From Ollibium composti (GTDB lineage Bacteria; Pseudomonadota; Alphaproteobacteria; Rhizobiales; Rhizobiaceae): a stretch of DNA of 64,000 nt. Below the pieces are notes generated by a model that worked only from the letters and a program-made list of their open reading frames with translations, was not told the DNA's origin and did no database searches. Below are positions 62,311 to 64,000 of this stretch, in pieces. The translations under genes and the position numbers were made by a program. The DNA lies in NCBI RefSeq assembly GCF_004801285.1, contig NZ_SSNY01000015.1, forward strand, positions 1 to 64,000. The letters run 5' to 3'. The stretch's first letter is position 1; every line of letters begins with the position of its first letter.

Positions 62311-64000
62311 TCAGCCTGCTATCGGGAGCGTCATTTCCACCTTCGTGCCTTTGCCGGGGCAGGAGACGATATTGGCTTCGCCGCCGCTTTGCCGCACGAA
62401 GCCGTACACCATGGCAAGGCCGAGGCCGGCGCCGCCTTTTCCCTCGCGCGTGGTGAAATAAGGCTCGAACGCCTTGTCCACGGCCTCGGGCGACATGCCG
62501 ATGCCTTCGTCCGTCACCGAGACGACGACGCTTGCTTCCCTTTCCGCGCAGCTTATGCGGATCCGGCCGCCTTCGGGCATGGCGGCCGAGGCGTTGAGGC
62601 ATAGATTGAGAATGGATTGCTCGAACAGAGCCGCATCGAGCAGCACCGTTGGCAACTGGTCCGGGATGTCGAAGGCAAGCCGGCAGTTCTCGCCGATGGC
62701 GATCTCCAGCACGTCGGCCATGCCGCGCAGCAGGGCGCCGAGTTCCAGCACGTTGGGATGGATCGGCTGCTGGCTGCCGACCGAAAGCATGCTCGCGGCC
62801 AGCGAGCGGCCCCGGTCGGCGGCCTTGCGGATGCGCGCAAGGTGCCGCTTCTGGCGCGGACTGAAGCCGCCTTCCTCGCGCTCCAGCAGGCCGAGACTGC
62901 CGGTGATGATGCCGATCATGTTGCCGACCTCGTGGCTGACCTGGTGCGTCATGCGCATGATGCCGTCGAGACGATAGGCCCGGGCCGCTTCCGCTTCCCG
63001 CCGGTCCATCTCGGTCACGTCGCGCGCCAGGAGCACGATGCCGCCGTCCGTCTGGCGCGACAGCGAAACCTCCGTCACCCGCTCGGCCCGCCGATGGCGC
63101 GTGACGAAGCGGCCGTCGAGCAGGCCGGCTTCGCCGCCGCTTGGCAGCAGAGCGGGATCTATGTCGGGTATGGGCGCGACGAAGGCCCGCAAAGGCAGCT
63201 TGCGCGCAGATCCGGACCAGCCGACGAGTTCGATCACGCGCCGGTTCATGGTGATCGGCCGGCCGGACGGATCGAACAGGGCGATGCCCTCGTTCATGTT
63301 GCGGAAGGTGGAGCGGATCGTCCGGGCAGCCGCCTCGGCGGTGCGCCGTAGCCGCGAAATGCGCCCGACGCTCTCGCGGAAGGCGCGGAAGGCTTCCAGA
63401 AGCCGGACCAGTTCCGTTTCGGTGCCGTTATAATCCGGCGTTTCCACGTCTTTACGCCCTTCGGCCAGCGCGTTCATGCCACCGGAAAGGGAAACGATGC
63501 CGCGCGATACGCGCATGACCGAGCGGATCGACAGGATAGCCATGGCCAGAACCAGCAGCGAGGCGATGGTGACGACGGCGAGCAGGTGGCTCAGTGCGTC
63601 GGAGGTGGCGACAAGGTCGTCGTTGAGGCCGCGGGCGACGGCCTCGCTCTGCGTTTCGGTGGCGTGCGAAAGGTCGCGCGAGACCAGATGCAGCCGTGCC
63701 ACTGCCGCGCGGATAGAAAACATCTCGAGCAGGTATTGCGTCTGTGCCTCGAAGACGCGCTCATACGGCGCAAGCTCAACCCTGGAGACCCTTGCGTCAG
63801 GTGCGGCGCGTTCGAGGCGCGGCGCTGTCTCGGCGACGTAGCGGCGGCGCAGTTCGCCAAGCTGGAAGAGGCTGTCGGAACTGGCGGCCGCTTGCACCAC
63901 GGCGTTCAGCCGGCGGCGGAAATCCCCGTCGGCGACGCCGCGCCCGGCGGCGATCTCGCCCAGCGCCCCCGCCGCTTCGGCCTTGTGCTGCTGAGCGGAA
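62311..64000 (-). CDS. Sensor histidine kinase (partial, 5' end outside the window)
   Basis: The C-terminal ~563 residues of a membrane histidine kinase; the frame continues past 64000 with a helical periplasmic-type region. A membrane helix (LLAVVTIASLLVLAMAILSI) is followed by a HAMP-like segment, a PAS-like region (MNEGIALFDPSGRPITMNRR), and HisKA with the phosphoacceptor in THQVSHEVGNMIGIITGSLG. The ATPase domain has NLCLNASAAMPEGG, DEGIGMSP and GGAGLGLAMVYGFV. It belongs to the HK4/NtrB-like type with quadratic G boxes. The partner regulator would lie to the right or elsewhere. Confidence 0.85.
   Translation of the reverse strand, partial: SAQQHKAEAAGALGEIAAGRGVADGDFRRRLNAVVQAAASSDSLFQLGELRRRYVAETAPRLERAAPDARVSRVELAPYERVFEAQTQYLLEMFSIRAAVARLHLVSRDLSHATETQSEAVARGLNDDLVATSDALSHLLAVVTIASLLVLAMAILSIRSVMRVSRGIVSLSGGMNALAEGRKDVETPDYNGTETELVRLLEAFRAFRESVGRISRLRRTAEAAARTIRSTFRNMNEGIALFDPSGRPITMNRRVIELVGWSGSARKLPLRAFVAPIPDIDPALLPSGGEAGLLDGRFVTRHRRAERVTEVSLSRQTDGGIVLLARDVTEMDRREAEAARAYRLDGIMRMTHQVSHEVGNMIGIITGSLGLLEREEGGFSPRQKRHLARIRKAADRGRSLAASMLSVGSQQPIHPNVLELGALLRGMADVLEIAIGENCRLAFDIPDQLPTVLLDAALFEQSILNLCLNASAAMPEGGRIRISCAEREASVVVSVTDEGIGMSPEAVDKAFEPYFTTREGKGGAGLGLAMVYGFVRQSGGEANIVSCPGKGTKVEMTLPIAG

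Overview
The window is GC-rich throughout and reads as a chromosome or large-replicon segment of a Rhizobiales alphaproteobacterium, most likely Mesorhizobium/Phyllobacteriaceae-like. This rests on the glpDSTPQUVK glycerol cluster, a matPQMAB malonate locus with a divergent GntR regulator, AapJQM-type amino-acid transport genes, many TRAP transporters and the short palindromic intergenic repeats typical of rhizobia. No rRNA, tRNA, CRISPR array or prophage was seen.

Layout. (1) 1-2320 is an eroded edge: the end of an IS21-family element, a small exported-protein gene whose 3' end is supplied by the IS, a DadA-like oxidase gene and the 3' remnant of a tctA permease gene. (2) 2368-11761 holds glpD, the glycerol ABC importer glpSTPQUV and glpK, followed by a large AsmA-family gene. 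(3) 15011-22243 is a locus of unknown substrate: Asp/Glu-racemase-like enzyme, GntR regulator, ThDP-dependent enzyme, DctPQM TRAP transporter and a BASS-like permease. (4) 22439-29228 is the malonate locus matPQMAB with divergent gtrA. (5) 29352-37881 combines a polar amino-acid ABC transporter with an inositol-monophosphatase-like enzyme, three PLP enzymes and a LuxR-type regulator. (6) 37916-45471 looks like an IclR regulon: Tat-exported TRAP binding protein, fused QM permease, SDR, IclR, AMP-forming CoA ligase and a two-domain PPC/DUF296 protein. (7) 45734-53861 is a kynurenine-type scavenging locus: formamidase-like hydrolase, amidohydrolase, GntR, kynureninase and an AapJQM importer without its ATPase. 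(8) 53862-54580 contains the decayed C-terminus of a large serine recombinase. (9) 54581-62257 is a sugar-acid locus: GntR, two dehydrogenases, TRAP PQM, an RraA-like protein and an altronate-dehydratase-type enzyme split into two polypeptides. (10) The right edge carries a partial sensor histidine kinase.

How the genes work together. The segment is a run of self-contained uptake-plus-catabolism modules, each with its own regulator: GntR four times, IclR once, LuxR once. Four TRAP systems, three ABC systems and one BASS-like carrier occur within 64 kb. In the TRAP and glycerol modules, stable hairpins lie next to the binding-protein gene, which suggests differential expression of binding protein over membrane subunits.

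The strongest points for follow-up are: the complementary asymmetry of the two glycerol-transporter ATPases; a family of 17-bp GGTCCA-N5-TGGACC-like sites tying the IclR cluster together; a 14-bp-arm inverted repeat that contains the Shine-Dalgarno sequence of a TTG-started GntR gene; a dispersed repeat that encodes the last ~25 residues of GtrA; and two uptake/catabolism loci (3 and 5) whose substrate cannot be named from sequence alone.
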